Shown here: in pieces, positions 56,225 to 64,000 of the stretch
Layout of the letters: every line of letters starts with the position of its first letter
Position numbering within the stretch: position 1 is the first letter of the stretch
Assembly (NCBI GenBank): GCA_018262775.1
Contig: JADFDU010000005.1
Span: forward strand, 1 to 64,000
From: Rhodocyclaceae bacterium
GTDB lineage: Bacteria; Pseudomonadota; Gammaproteobacteria; Burkholderiales; Rhodocyclaceae
Direction: 5' to 3'
Length of the DNA: 64,000 bases
The notes under the pieces: generated by a model
What the model was told of the DNA's origin: nothing
What the model saw: the letters and a program-made list of their open reading frames with translations, nothing else
The model's database searches: none
Translations under genes and position numbers: made by a program

Positions 56225-56730
56225 GTGTCGCCGTGGTCGATACCAACGTAATACTGGTCGCCAACGGGCAGCACCAGGATATCTCTCCAGAATGTGTCGG
56301 CAACTGTGCGCTTGCCTTGCAAAATATCATGCGGAAAGGCAAGCTGGCATTGGACGATCAGTTTCGGATTCTCAAAGAGTACTTGCGCAAAACGCAGCCG
56401 AAGCATGGCAATCGGCCAGGCGATGCCTTTGTGAAATGGGCGCTGAACAATCGATCTAACTCCAAACATGTGGATGCTGTCAGCCTGCAGAATCACGGCA
56501 GGCGAGGGTTCGAGAGCTTTCCCGACGATGAGACGCTGGAGCACTTCGATGAGGCCGACAGGAAGTTTGTCGCGGTCGCTGGCGCTCATCCGGCCAAACC
56601 GCCAATCTTGCAGGCGGCTGATTCGAAATGGCTCGATTGGTCCCCAGCATTGCAACGGCATGGAATCTCAATCGACTTTATTTGCAAGTCAGATATTGAA
56701 AGTTTTCACAAGAATAAGTTTGACGTATGA
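56221..56730 (+). CDS. PIN-like nuclease
   Basis: 169 residues. Acidic residues in PIN order: Asp7 in VAVVDTNVIL, Glu53 in FRILKEYLRK, Asp113 in DEADRKFVAVAG and Asp134 in LQAADSKWLDW. The family is usually an Mg-dependent RNase or flap-type nuclease. GTG start overlaps the ATPase stop, and the stop overlaps the RNA ligase start. Direct activity is inferred from the fold. It may be the effector of the upstream ATPase. Confidence 0.75.
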   Translation: MSVAVVDTNVILVANGQHQDISPECVGNCALALQNIMRKGKLALDDQFRILKEYLRKTQPKHGNRPGDAFVKWALNNRSNSKHVDAVSLQNHGRRGFESFPDDETLEHFDEADRKFVAVAGAHPAKPPILQAADSKWLDWSPALQRHGISIDFICKSDIESFHKNKFDV

Positions 56731-57413
56731 GCGACTTTTTCCGTTTCCCTCATACGCCGCACATCGCCTGGTTGGGCGATCGATTACCACGTGACGACAA
56801 GGTTCTTGCCACTAGCGAGGCGGATCTGTTTTTGCGCGATCCGGTGGTGCTGGAAGAGAAGGTCGATGGAGCGAATCTCGGGCTGTCCATCGGGCCTAGT
56901 GGAATTTTACGAGCGCAAAACCGGGGACAGTATCTTCATCGGCCGTTCACGGGTCAGTTTTCCCGACTTAATGCCTGGTTTGCCCACCATGAGGATGCAT
57001 TGCGCGATGTGCTAGGCGATGATTTGATCCTGTTTGGCGAATGGTCAGCGGCAACGCACAGCATTGCTTACGATCAATTGCCCGACTTTCTGCTGGTGTT
57101 CGACGTCTATGATCGTTCGGCGGTGCGGTTCTGGAGCCAGGCTCGCCGCGATGCGTTAGCCGAACGTCTTGGCTTGTGCGTTGTCCGCCAGATTGCGTCG
57201 GGGACGTTTACCTTGATTGATCTGAAGCAGATGGTGCAGAGTATTCCCAGTGCATACCGTGATGGACCATGCGAGGGCCTGTACATCCGTTGGCAGGATG
57301 CGTCATGGCTGAAACGACGCGCCAAGCTTGTTCGTCAATCTTTCGTGCAAGGCATCGCCGAACACTGGCGCGCGCGACCGCTCCAGTGGAACAGGATGAT
57401 TCATGCTGGCTGA
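56727..57413 (+). CDS. RNA ligase-family nucleotidyltransferase
   Basis: 228 residues. Motif I is LEEKVDGANLGLS with nucleophile Lys45; motif Ia RAQNRGQYL, motif III/IIIa LILFGEWSA and LLVFDVYDRS, motif IV CEGLYIRW, motif V WLKRRAKLVR. This is the Rnl2/PF09414-type fold, which seals nicked RNA through AMP transfer. Just after a PIN nuclease it suggests an RNA cut-and-repair or control function (inference). ATGA overlap with the PIN gene. Confidence 0.87.
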   Translation: MSDFFRFPHTPHIAWLGDRLPRDDKVLATSEADLFLRDPVVLEEKVDGANLGLSIGPSGILRAQNRGQYLHRPFTGQFSRLNAWFAHHEDALRDVLGDDLILFGEWSAATHSIAYDQLPDFLLVFDVYDRSAVRFWSQARRDALAERLGLCVVRQIASGTFTLIDLKQMVQSIPSAYRDGPCEGLYIRWQDASWLKRRAKLVRQSFVQGIAEHWRARPLQWNRMIHAG

Positions 57414-57482
57414 TCGCAAGCTCTTGGCCCAGACCTGTCGCAAACGGGCTGCAATCCGCAAGGATATATCGGCCGCAACCTT

Positions 57483-59600
57483 ATGACCGTGCGTGCTACC
57501 GCCCTCTCTTGGCTCCGCATCGCCCTCGCCAACCCCACCGTAGATTTCCGTGACGGCCAGTGGGAGGCCATCGACCAGTTGGTAAACCAGCGCGGCCGCG
57601 TGTTATGCGTGCAGCGCACGGGCTGGGGCAAGAGCATGGTCTATTTCGTGTCGGCCAAGCTGATGCGGGAGCAGGGGGCCGGGCCGACGCTGATCATCTC
57701 GCCCTTGCTGGCCCTGATGCGCAACCAGATCGATGCGGCAAATCGCCTGAAGCTGCGCGCCGAGACCATCAACTCGACCAATTCCGATGATTGGCAGGCT
57801 GTGCGCCAGCGGCTATTGAACGATGAGATCGACTTGCTGCTGATCTCCCCTGAGCGTTTGGCCAATGATGAGTTTGTGACACATACGTTGCTGCCCATCG
57901 CAGCGCGCATCGGGCTGCTGGTGATCGACGAAGCGCACTGCATTTCGGATTGGGGGCATGACTTCCGCCCCGACTATCGGCGTATCGGCCAGATTCTTCG
58001 TCTGCTGCCACAGAACATCGCGGTGCTGGCAACCACGGCCACGGCAAATCACCGCGTCGAGGCGGATGTGGGTGATCAACTCGGGGGTGCGAATTTTGGT
58101 TCAGTGCGGGTTCAACGCGGGCCGTTGATCCGCGAAAGCTTGGCATTGCAGGTAATGCGTTTGCGCAATCCTGCCGAACGGCTGGCCTGGATGGCTGATC
58201 AGATTCCGGTGCTTCCCGGCAGTGGGATCGTCTACACTTTGACCACACGGGATGCTGATCGGGTTGCGCAGTGGTTACGGGAAAATGATATCGAGGCGTA
58301 TGCCTACCATGCAGGCAAGACGGACGACGAGCGCCAGGCTCTCGAAGCGGCGCTGCTCGGGAACAAGATCAAGTGTCTAGTGGCGACTACGGCGTTGGGC
58401 ATGGGTTACGACAAACCCGACCTGGGCTTTGTCATACACTACCAGACACCGGGTTCAGTGGTGTTCTACTACCAGCAGGTTGGCCGGGCAGGGCGCGCCA
58501 TCGATGAGGCCTTCGGCGTCCTGCTGTCCGGCGACGAGGAAGACAAGATCAACGCCTACTTCCGTGACACGGCATTCCCGCCGGAGTGGCAGATCGAACG
58601 AATACTGACCGCCCTGGAAGATTGCGAAACCGACGGCATGACGGTGCGGGAACTGGAGCGTGTGGCCAACCTGCGTCAATCGCAGATCGAAAAGGTGCTG
58701 AAGCTGCTAGTGGTAGAAGATGCCGCCCCGGTGGTGAAGATCGAGTCCAAGTGGAGTCGTACCGCCCAACCCTTCCGACTGAACCAGGAGCGTATCGAGC
58801 ATCTAACCCGGCAGCGTGAGAAAGAATGGGCCGAGATGCAAACCTACATCGAAGGGCGACAGTGCCTGATGCAGTTCCTTGCGGCGGCGCTGGACGATCC
58901 GCTGGCGCAACCCTGCGGCAAGTGCGCAGTCTGTCGAGGGGCACCGGTGGTTTCTCCCGTCATTTCCGATGCGCGGCTGATCAAGGCGCAGCGTTTCGTT
59001 CGGCAGAGCGAGATGTTGCTGGAATTGAAGAAGCAATGGGATTTGTCCGCGCTGCCTGCCTATGCTGCGCAGTTTGCCTGGACCAAGGCGACAATTCCGC
59101 AGAACCTTCGTGGCGAGCCGGGCCGTATTCTTTCCCGCTGGGGCGAGCCGGTATGGGGCGAGATGGTCGCCAAGGGCAAGGCTGAGGGTCGCTTCGCGGA
59201 TGATCTGGTGACGGCCTCGGTGGAGTTGATTCAAACCCGCTGGAAAATGGAATCGCTTCCTGCATGGGTGGCCTGTATTCCATCGACCCGCCACCCTGAT
59301 CTAGTACCGGACTTTGCCATGCGGCTGGCGGCCATGCTGGGGGTTCCGTTTCGCCCGGTGTTGATAAAGACTCGCCATACCGAGGAGCAGAAGGGCATGG
59401 AAAATCGCTACCACCAGTGTCACAACCTGGACGGGGCGTTCGCAGTTAAAGATTCCGGGCAGGAATTTACAGGGCCGGTATTGCTGGTGGACGATGTATT
59501 CGATTCGGGATGGACACTGACTCTTGCGGTTGCTTTGCTCCGGCAGGCTGGCAGCGGACCGGTGTATCCCTACACGCTCGCGACAACGACAGCGAAATAG
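57483..59600 (+). CDS. RecQ-like helicase with C-terminal phosphoribosyltransferase domain
   Basis: 705 residues. Superfamily 2 motifs: I QRTGWGKSMVYFV, DEAH box LLVIDEAHCISDWGHDFRPDY, III LATTATANHRV, V ATTALGMGYDKPD, VI YYQQVGRAGRAID. Zinc-binding CGKCAVC after 470 takes the place of the RecQ Zn subdomain; an HRDC domain is not seen. Residues about 560-705 are a PRTase-like domain ending VLLVDDVFDSGWTLTLAVALL, similar to the PRPP loop of ComF-type proteins. The gene starts 69 bases after the RNA ligase stop. Confidence 0.9.
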   Translation: MTVRATALSWLRIALANPTVDFRDGQWEAIDQLVNQRGRVLCVQRTGWGKSMVYFVSAKLMREQGAGPTLIISPLLALMRNQIDAANRLKLRAETINSTNSDDWQAVRQRLLNDEIDLLLISPERLANDEFVTHTLLPIAARIGLLVIDEAHCISDWGHDFRPDYRRIGQILRLLPQNIAVLATTATANHRVEADVGDQLGGANFGSVRVQRGPLIRESLALQVMRLRNPAERLAWMADQIPVLPGSGIVYTLTTRDADRVAQWLRENDIEAYAYHAGKTDDERQALEAALLGNKIKCLVATTALGMGYDKPDLGFVIHYQTPGSVVFYYQQVGRAGRAIDEAFGVLLSGDEEDKINAYFRDTAFPPEWQIERILTALEDCETDGMTVRELERVANLRQSQIEKVLKLLVVEDAAPVVKIESKWSRTAQPFRLNQERIEHLTRQREKEWAEMQTYIEGRQCLMQFLAAALDDPLAQPCGKCAVCRGAPVVSPVISDARLIKAQRFVRQSEMLLELKKQWDLSALPAYAAQFAWTKATIPQNLRGEPGRILSRWGEPVWGEMVAKGKAEGRFADDLVTASVELIQTRWKMESLPAWVACIPSTRHPDLVPDFAMRLAAMLGVPFRPVLIKTRHTEEQKGMENRYHQCHNLDGAFAVKDSGQEFTGPVLLVDDVFDSGWTLTLAVALLRQAGSGPVYPYTLATTTAK

Positions 59601-59617
59601 AGACAGTGTGATGAGAA

Positions 59618-60931
59618 ATGAGTAAGAAGTCGACAGCCAGTTTATCACCGGATACCGAGGCGATTTTGTTGCTATGCGGCCGCTTTGGCAGTGAGCGCGG
59701 CGAGACAAGTTTGGCAAACCCGGCACCCCTGACCCAGAAGGAATATGAGCGGCTGACCAAGTGGTTGCTGGAGTGCAAATTGCGCCCCAGCGATTTGCTC
59801 GGAGGAGATTTGGCTGGCTGGTTGAGTGACCTTGTTCATGCCGGCCTGGAAAGGGCTCGTGTGGAGTCGCTCATCGCACGGGGAACCGCCTTGGCGCTGG
59901 CTCTGGAAAAATGGCAGCGCAGCGGCTTGTGGGTGCTGTCGCGCAGCGATGCGGCTTACCCGAGACGTTTGAAGAAGAAGCTGGGTCAGTCCGCGCCGCC
60001 GCTGCTGTACGGCGCCGGCGAGATGTCGTTGCTGGACGCGGGCGGGTTGGCGGTGGTTGGTTCGCGGGATGCATCGGAAGCGGCTCTCGAATTTACCCGC
60101 GACGTGGCCCGCGCTTGTTCGCGAGATGGCTTGGGCGTGATATCCGGCGGTGCCAAGGGCGTGGACGTTGCCGCAATGCAGGGAGCAGGCGAAGCCGGTG
60201 GTGTGGTGATTGGCGTATTGGCCGCCGACTTGCTGCGTGCCAGTGTCAACCGCCAAAACCGGATGGGCATTCAGTCCGGTCAGCTTGTGTTGACCTCGCC
60301 GTTCAATCCCGAGGCCGGCTTCAATGCCGGCAATGCGATGGCGCGTAATCGCTATATCTATGCCCTAGCCGATTATGCGCTGGTGGTCGATTCCGCGGAG
60401 GGAGAGGGCGGCACATGGGCAGGTGCCACTGAGAATTTGCGCCATGCCTGGACGCCGCTATATGTGCGCATGCCGGGTGAAAGCGCGGGCAATGCAGCCC
60501 TTGTCGCCAAGGGGGCGCAAGGGTTTACCTGCGAGATTTCCGAACGCGCATCGATACGCGAATTTCTGGCAAAAACATGTCAATCCGACACATCGCCATT
60601 GTTTCAACAAAAGGTTCCAGAAGTGGGGGCTGCTACTACCGAGCAACCCGAGTCGTCGCCCGCCCCGGTTGATCTTGTCGTCACCCACGAGCCGGAGACT
60701 GTGGCAGAAACGGCGGCTGCAGCCAGGCTCGATATGTTTCAGGATTTCCTTGCCAGACTCCCCTTGCTGCTCGGCGAAGCGGCGAAAAACGATGAGGAAA
60801 TCCGGCTCGCACTGGGGTTGGAGAAAGGACAGGTCAAGGTCTGGCTGGCCACCGCTGTCGAACAGGGACTTCTCGAAAAGAGGAAAAGGCCGGTGAGCTA
60901 TGCGCTACCTCGCCAACAGGCACTTTGCTAA
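59618..60931 (+). CDS. DprA/Smf-like DNA-processing protein
   Basis: 437 residues. Residues about 130-330 form the Rossmann-like DprA core: GLAVVGSRDASEAALEF, ISGGAKGVDVAAMQGA, GQLVLTSPFNPEAGFNAGNAMARNRYIYALAD, GEGGTWAGATENL. A C-terminal winged helix (KNDEEIRLALGLEKGQVKVWLATAVEQGLLEK) ends it. The N-terminal region (1-120) is not the SAM domain of competence DprA. It starts 17 bases after recQ-PRT, so the two are probably co-translated. Related proteins load RecA on single-stranded DNA, but a defence role is possible here. Confidence 0.87.
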   Translation: MSKKSTASLSPDTEAILLLCGRFGSERGETSLANPAPLTQKEYERLTKWLLECKLRPSDLLGGDLAGWLSDLVHAGLERARVESLIARGTALALALEKWQRSGLWVLSRSDAAYPRRLKKKLGQSAPPLLYGAGEMSLLDAGGLAVVGSRDASEAALEFTRDVARACSRDGLGVISGGAKGVDVAAMQGAGEAGGVVIGVLAADLLRASVNRQNRMGIQSGQLVLTSPFNPEAGFNAGNAMARNRYIYALADYALVVDSAEGEGGTWAGATENLRHAWTPLYVRMPGESAGNAALVAKGAQGFTCEISERASIREFLAKTCQSDTSPLFQQKVPEVGAATTEQPESSPAPVDLVVTHEPETVAETAAAARLDMFQDFLARLPLLLGEAAKNDEEIRLALGLEKGQVKVWLATAVEQGLLEKRKRPVSYALPRQQALC

Positions 60932-61097
60932 TCCGGAGATGAATTGAGGGGCTCGGTTTGGAAACTGGTTTGATCACCCTCGCTGTGCTTGAAGATCTCG
61001 CCGGAATCACTGCTTTCCAGCGTGGTCAAGAATACTTTTCTGTCGGCGCGGTTGGCTGCCTTCGGGGGACTAACGACAAAGTCATTGCGTCGAGGAA

Positions 61098-61114
61098 CTT
61101 AAGTCCGGCTTAAG
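61098..61114 (+). promoter_or_regulatory. PmrA/QseB-like box ahead of the two-component genes
   Basis: CTTAAG-N5-CTTAAG, matching the direct repeat YTTAAK-N5-YTTAAK of the PmrA/QseB boxes, 73 bases upstream of the response regulator start. Autoregulation of the next gene is a fair inference. Confidence 0.7.
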
Positions 61115-61187
61115 GCGGTCGAAGGCAGGATGGCGCTTGCTGGTGCACCGTGACCCCAGTGACCCATTTGAATGTGAGCTTCGATCC

Positions 61188-61850
61188 GTGAGACTGCTGC
61201 TTGTTGAAGACGACAAAATGATCGGCACCGCGGTGCAGCGGGGAGTGCGCGCGGACGGCTATGTGGTCGACTGGGTGAAGGACGGCCTGGCGGCCGGCCT
61301 GGCGCTGCAGGATCATGCGTACGACTTGGTGCTGCTCGACCTGGGCCTGCCGCGGAGGGACGGGCTCGACATATTGCGAGAGTTGCGCAGGCAAGGCGAC
61401 CGGGTGCCCGTGTTGATTCTGACGGCGCGCGACGCCGTCGCGGAGCGCATTGCCGGGCTGGATGCGGGGGCAGACGACTATCTGGTCAAGCCTTTCGATC
61501 TCGATGAGCTGGCGGCGCGCGTGCGCGCGCTGCTGCGCCGCAATGAGGGGCGGGCGCTGCCCTTTATCGAGCACGGCCGGCTGCGCCTCAACCCTTCCAC
61601 GCACGAGGTGTTCCTCGATGGGGCAGCAGTTTCGCTGCCGGCGAAGGAGTTCGCCCTGCTGCATGCACTGCTGACCCAGCCGGGCGTGCCGATGTCGCGG
61701 GCGCAGCTGGAAGAGCGTATCTACGGCTGGGGTGAGGAGATCGCCAGCAATGCCGTGGAAGTCTATATCCATTCGTTGCGGCACAAGCTGGGCACGGATC
61801 AGATCCGCAACCTGCGCGGCGTCGGCTACATGGTTCCGTCCGCGCCATGA
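61188..61850 (+). CDS. OmpR-family response regulator (PmrA/QseB-type)
   Basis: 220 residues. Receiver domain with LLLVEDDKMIGTAV, the phosphoacceptor YDLVLLDLGLPRRDG, ILTARDAVAERIAGLDAGADDYLVKPFDLDEL. C-terminal winged helix with AVSLPAKEFALLHALLTQPG, EEIASNAVEVYIHSLRHKLG and IRNLRGVGYMV. The GTG at 61188 begins the family N-terminus. Overlaps the kinase gene by four bases. Targets are inferred from the CTTAAG boxes. Confidence 0.94.
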   Translation: MRLLLVEDDKMIGTAVQRGVRADGYVVDWVKDGLAAGLALQDHAYDLVLLDLGLPRRDGLDILRELRRQGDRVPVLILTARDAVAERIAGLDAGADDYLVKPFDLDELAARVRALLRRNEGRALPFIEHGRLRLNPSTHEVFLDGAAVSLPAKEFALLHALLTQPGVPMSRAQLEERIYGWGEEIASNAVEVYIHSLRHKLGTDQIRNLRGVGYMVPSAP

Positions 61851-63187
61851 AGTCGCTGCGCGGAACGCTGCTTGCCGCCCTGCTCGCCGGCGTCGTTGCG
61901 GCGATTCTGCTCGCCGGCGTCGCCACCTATCGTTCCGCCCGGGCGGAAATCGATGATCTGTTCGATTACCACTTGCGCCAGGTCGCGCTGTCGCTGCGCG
62001 ACCAGCGCCTGGCCGAGGCGCGGGTGCCAGGCAGCGAGGACGAGGGCTTCGACCTGGTGATCCAGGTGTGGAACGCGGAGGGCGTGCGCATCTATCTGTC
62101 GCGGCCGTTCGCAGGGCTGCCCGATCAGGCGCGGATGGGCTACGCCACGGTGCATGCCGGCCACGAGGCATGGCGCGTGTTCTCGGCGCCGCAGCGCGAC
62201 CAGGTCATCCAGGTGGCACAACCGTTGTCGGTACGTGAGCATCTGGCTTTCTCCGCAGCGCTGCGCACCCTGTTGCCGTTCCTGCTGCTCCTGCCCCTGA
62301 CGGCCGGGCTCATAGGCTGGATCGTCGGCTGGGGTCTGGCACCCATCGAACGGCTGGCCCGCGCCGTGTCGCAGCGCACGCCCGATGCGCTTGAACCCAT
62401 TCCCGAGACGGATGTGCCCAGCGAAGGGCTGCCGCTCGTGCGTTCGCTCAACAGCCTGCTCGAACGCCTTGGCGCGGCGCTGGAAAACCAGCGTGCCTTT
62501 GTCGCCGACGCGGCGCACGAATTGAGAACGCCCCTGGCGGCGCTGCAGCTGCAGGTGCAGCTTGCGCAGCGGGCCGGGAGCGACGAGGAGCGTGCCCAGT
62601 CGCTGGCCGAGCTGCAGGCGGGATTGCTGCGCGCATCGCACGTTGTCGCGCAGTTGCTGACACTGGCGCGTGCCGAGCCCGGCGCATCTGAGGAAACTGA
62701 GGAAAAGCGCGTTTCCGTATCGCTCGCCGGGCTTGTCAGGCAAGCCGTCGGCGATCATGCGCGGATTGCCGAGTTGAAGGGAATCGATCTGGGGGCGACA
62801 CGGTTGGATGAGCACGTGAGCGTGATCGGCGATCCCGCGGCCTTGCGCGTCATGCTGGCCAACCTCGTGGACAACGCCGTCCTCTATTGCAGCGCAGGCG
62901 CGCGTATCGACCTGTCTGCCGGACTCGATGGCGGCAGGCCGTTCGTCGAGGTAGCCGACAACGGACCGGGCATTCCGCAAGGCGAGCGGCAACGGGTGTT
63001 TGACCGCTTTTACCGTCGCCAGGATACCGCCGAAGGGGGCAGCGGCCTGGGTCTGGCAATCGTCAAGGCGATTGCGTTGCGCCACGGCGGGCGGGCGGAT
63101 GTCCGCGAGACCGCCGGCGGCGGCACCAGCGTACGCGTGACCTTCGCGATGCCGGCGCCGGGGGCTGAATTGCACGGTCCGGATTAA
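61847..63187 (+). CDS. Sensor histidine kinase (PmrB/QseC-type)
   Basis: 446 residues. Transmembrane segments near 8-27 and 142-166 flank a periplasmic domain of about 115 residues (DLVIQVWNAEGVRIYLSRP). HAMP-like linker, then H-box FVADAAHELRTPLAALQLQ, N-box MLANLVDNAVLYC, G1 EVADNGPGIPQGE, F VFDRFYRR, G2 GGSGLGLAIVKAIA. Partner of the preceding regulator. The signal is unknown. Confidence 0.93.
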   Translation: MKSLRGTLLAALLAGVVAAILLAGVATYRSARAEIDDLFDYHLRQVALSLRDQRLAEARVPGSEDEGFDLVIQVWNAEGVRIYLSRPFAGLPDQARMGYATVHAGHEAWRVFSAPQRDQVIQVAQPLSVREHLAFSAALRTLLPFLLLLPLTAGLIGWIVGWGLAPIERLARAVSQRTPDALEPIPETDVPSEGLPLVRSLNSLLERLGAALENQRAFVADAAHELRTPLAALQLQVQLAQRAGSDEERAQSLAELQAGLLRASHVVAQLLTLARAEPGASEETEEKRVSVSLAGLVRQAVGDHARIAELKGIDLGATRLDEHVSVIGDPAALRVMLANLVDNAVLYCSAGARIDLSAGLDGGRPFVEVADNGPGIPQGERQRVFDRFYRRQDTAEGGSGLGLAIVKAIALRHGGRADVRETAGGGTSVRVTFAMPAPGAELHGPD

Positions 63188-63214
63188 GTTCTGTTTAAGT
63201 TTGCTTGTCTTAAG
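63183..63214 (+). promoter_or_regulatory. PmrA-like boxes ahead of degP
   Basis: ATTAAG-N5-TTTAAG (63183-63199) followed by CTTAAG at 63209-63214. They resemble the box at 61098 and lie 54-85 bases before the degP-like ATG, so the two-component system probably controls it. Confidence 0.6.
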
Positions 63215-63267
63215 GTTCACTCATGGCCGGGCATCCAGCCCGGTGCAACCGGAACAAGGAGACAAGC

Positions 63268-64000
63268 ATGCAAATCGCAAAACTGAAAAGAACCGCAATC
63301 GCCGTCGCGGTGGCCGGACTTACTGCGGGCGGATCCTTCTATCTCGGACAGCACTGGGTGCCGCCTGCCCATGCCGAGTCGACGACAATGGCCGCCATGG
63401 TCAATGCGTCCAATGCATCCAATGCAGCCGCTCCCGCAGCAACCGTGTCGCAGGAGCGACCGGATTTTTCGGCCATCGTCGAACAATATGGGCCGTCGGT
63501 CGTGAACATCAGCGTCGACCGCACCGTCAAGGCGAGCCTGGAGCGTTCGCCGCTCCAGGACATGGATCCGGACAGCCCGTTCTTCGAATTTTTCAAGCAT
63601 TTCCGTGGCGCCATACCCGGCGGTGAAGCCCCGAGCCGCGCCATGGGGTCCGGATTCATCGTCGGCGCCGACGGCATCGTCCTCACCAATGCGCATGTCG
63701 TGGCGGATGCACGGGAAGTGACGGTGAAACTGATCGACAAGCGCGAGTTCCCGGCCAAGGTCGTGGGTATCGACCGCGCAACGGATGTGGCGATATTGCG
63801 CATCGATGCCAAGGGGTTGCCAGCGGTGAAACTGGGCGATCCGGAGAAGACGCGCGTCGGCGACTGGGTGCTGGCGATCGGCGCCCCGTTCGGATTCGAG
63901 AACTCGGCCACGGCCGGAATCGTCTCGGCCAAATCGCGTGCGCTGCCAGACGAAGGCTATGTGTCTTTCATCCAGACTGACGTCGCTGTCAACCCGGGCA
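63268..64000 (+). CDS. DegP/HtrA-family serine protease, 3' end beyond window
   Basis: 244 residues seen. N-terminal signal or anchor (IAVAVAGLTAGGSFYLG), then an Asn/Ala-rich linker. The protease domain has PSVVNISVDRTVK, the catalytic His in VLTNAHVVADA and the Asp in DRATDVAILRI, then WVLAIGAPFGFE and FIQTDVAVNPG. The active Ser motif and PDZ domains are cut off at the right edge. Periplasmic protein-quality control. AAGGAG precedes the ATG. The preceding boxes suggest control by the two-component system. Confidence 0.93.
   Translation, partial: MQIAKLKRTAIAVAVAGLTAGGSFYLGQHWVPPAHAESTTMAAMVNASNASNAAAPAATVSQERPDFSAIVEQYGPSVVNISVDRTVKASLERSPLQDMDPDSPFFEFFKHFRGAIPGGEAPSRAMGSGFIVGADGIVLTNAHVVADAREVTVKLIDKREFPAKVVGIDRATDVAILRIDAKGLPAVKLGDPEKTRVGDWVLAIGAPFGFENSATAGIVSAKSRALPDEGYVSFIQTDVAVNPG

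Noticed and set aside
60932-61097. A possible small gene between dprA-like and the response regulator
   Set aside because: No frame with a convincing start, ribosome site or domain; treated as promoter DNA.

Overview
The window is a GC-rich bacterial chromosome segment. Protein families, gene order and dispersed palindromic repeats fit a betaproteobacterium, perhaps near Rhodocyclales; this is inferred from gene content, not from a marker gene. No rRNA, tRNA, CRISPR array, IS transposase or replication origin was seen. Coding is dense, with many ATGA/GTGA stop-start overlaps.

Layout. (1) 1-13054, minus: a glycogen/trehalose operon read mscS-glgB-glgE-treS/maltokinase-glgC-glgX-treZ, with treZ cut by the left edge. 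It encodes the GlgE route (trehalose to maltose to maltose-1-phosphate to glucan) plus branching, debranching and ADP-glucose synthesis. A marR-type regulator diverges from it across a strong dyad at 13164-13188. (2) 13307-16587: marR, a LapA-like membrane protein, a frameshifted GNAT gene, a nitrilase-family hydrolase and a methyltransferase. (3) 16770-20092, minus: modABC, a small NifQ-like gene and modE, with a ModE box ahead of modA. (4) 20355-38210, plus: an NAD-reducing [NiFe]-hydrogenase locus, hoxFUYH, hoxW, hoxV, hypABFCDE, hypX and the sigma-54 activator hoxA. A small toxin-antitoxin-like pair sits between hoxH and hoxW, and palindromic repeats lie between and even inside genes. (5) 38558-41602: a CHASE-PAS-PAS-GGDEF-EAL protein. 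(6) 41701-43598: two toxin-antitoxin operons (HepT/MntA and RelE/ParE type) associated with related composite repeats. (7) 43909-49269: pentose-phosphate genes tal, a ROK glucokinase, zwf, gnd and divergent pgl, with a truncated GH15 remnant. (8) 49324-52099: DUF488 gene, prfC, nnrU. (9) 52185-54687: hoxBC, an H2-sensing regulatory hydrogenase whose large subunit lacks the C-terminal maturation peptide. (10) 54842-60931: a compact five-gene cassette, AAA ATPase, PIN-like nuclease, RNA ligase, RecQ helicase fused to a phosphoribosyltransferase, and DprA-like protein. It looks like a defence or nucleic-acid repair module. (11) 61188-64000: a PmrAB/QseBC-type two-component system flanked by PmrA-like boxes, then a DegP/HtrA protease cut by the right edge.

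How they fit: HoxBC would sense H2 and signal to HoxA, which would activate the hox/hyp genes; the usual kinase HoxJ is not in the window. The hydrogenase supplies NADH from H2, while the glycogen, trehalose and pentose-phosphate genes handle storage carbon and NADPH.

The least explained signals are a dispersed 25-base motif (CGCCGT-N9-ACTGACTTTC, 11 good copies on both strands, inside and between genes) and the five-gene cassette at 54842-60931.
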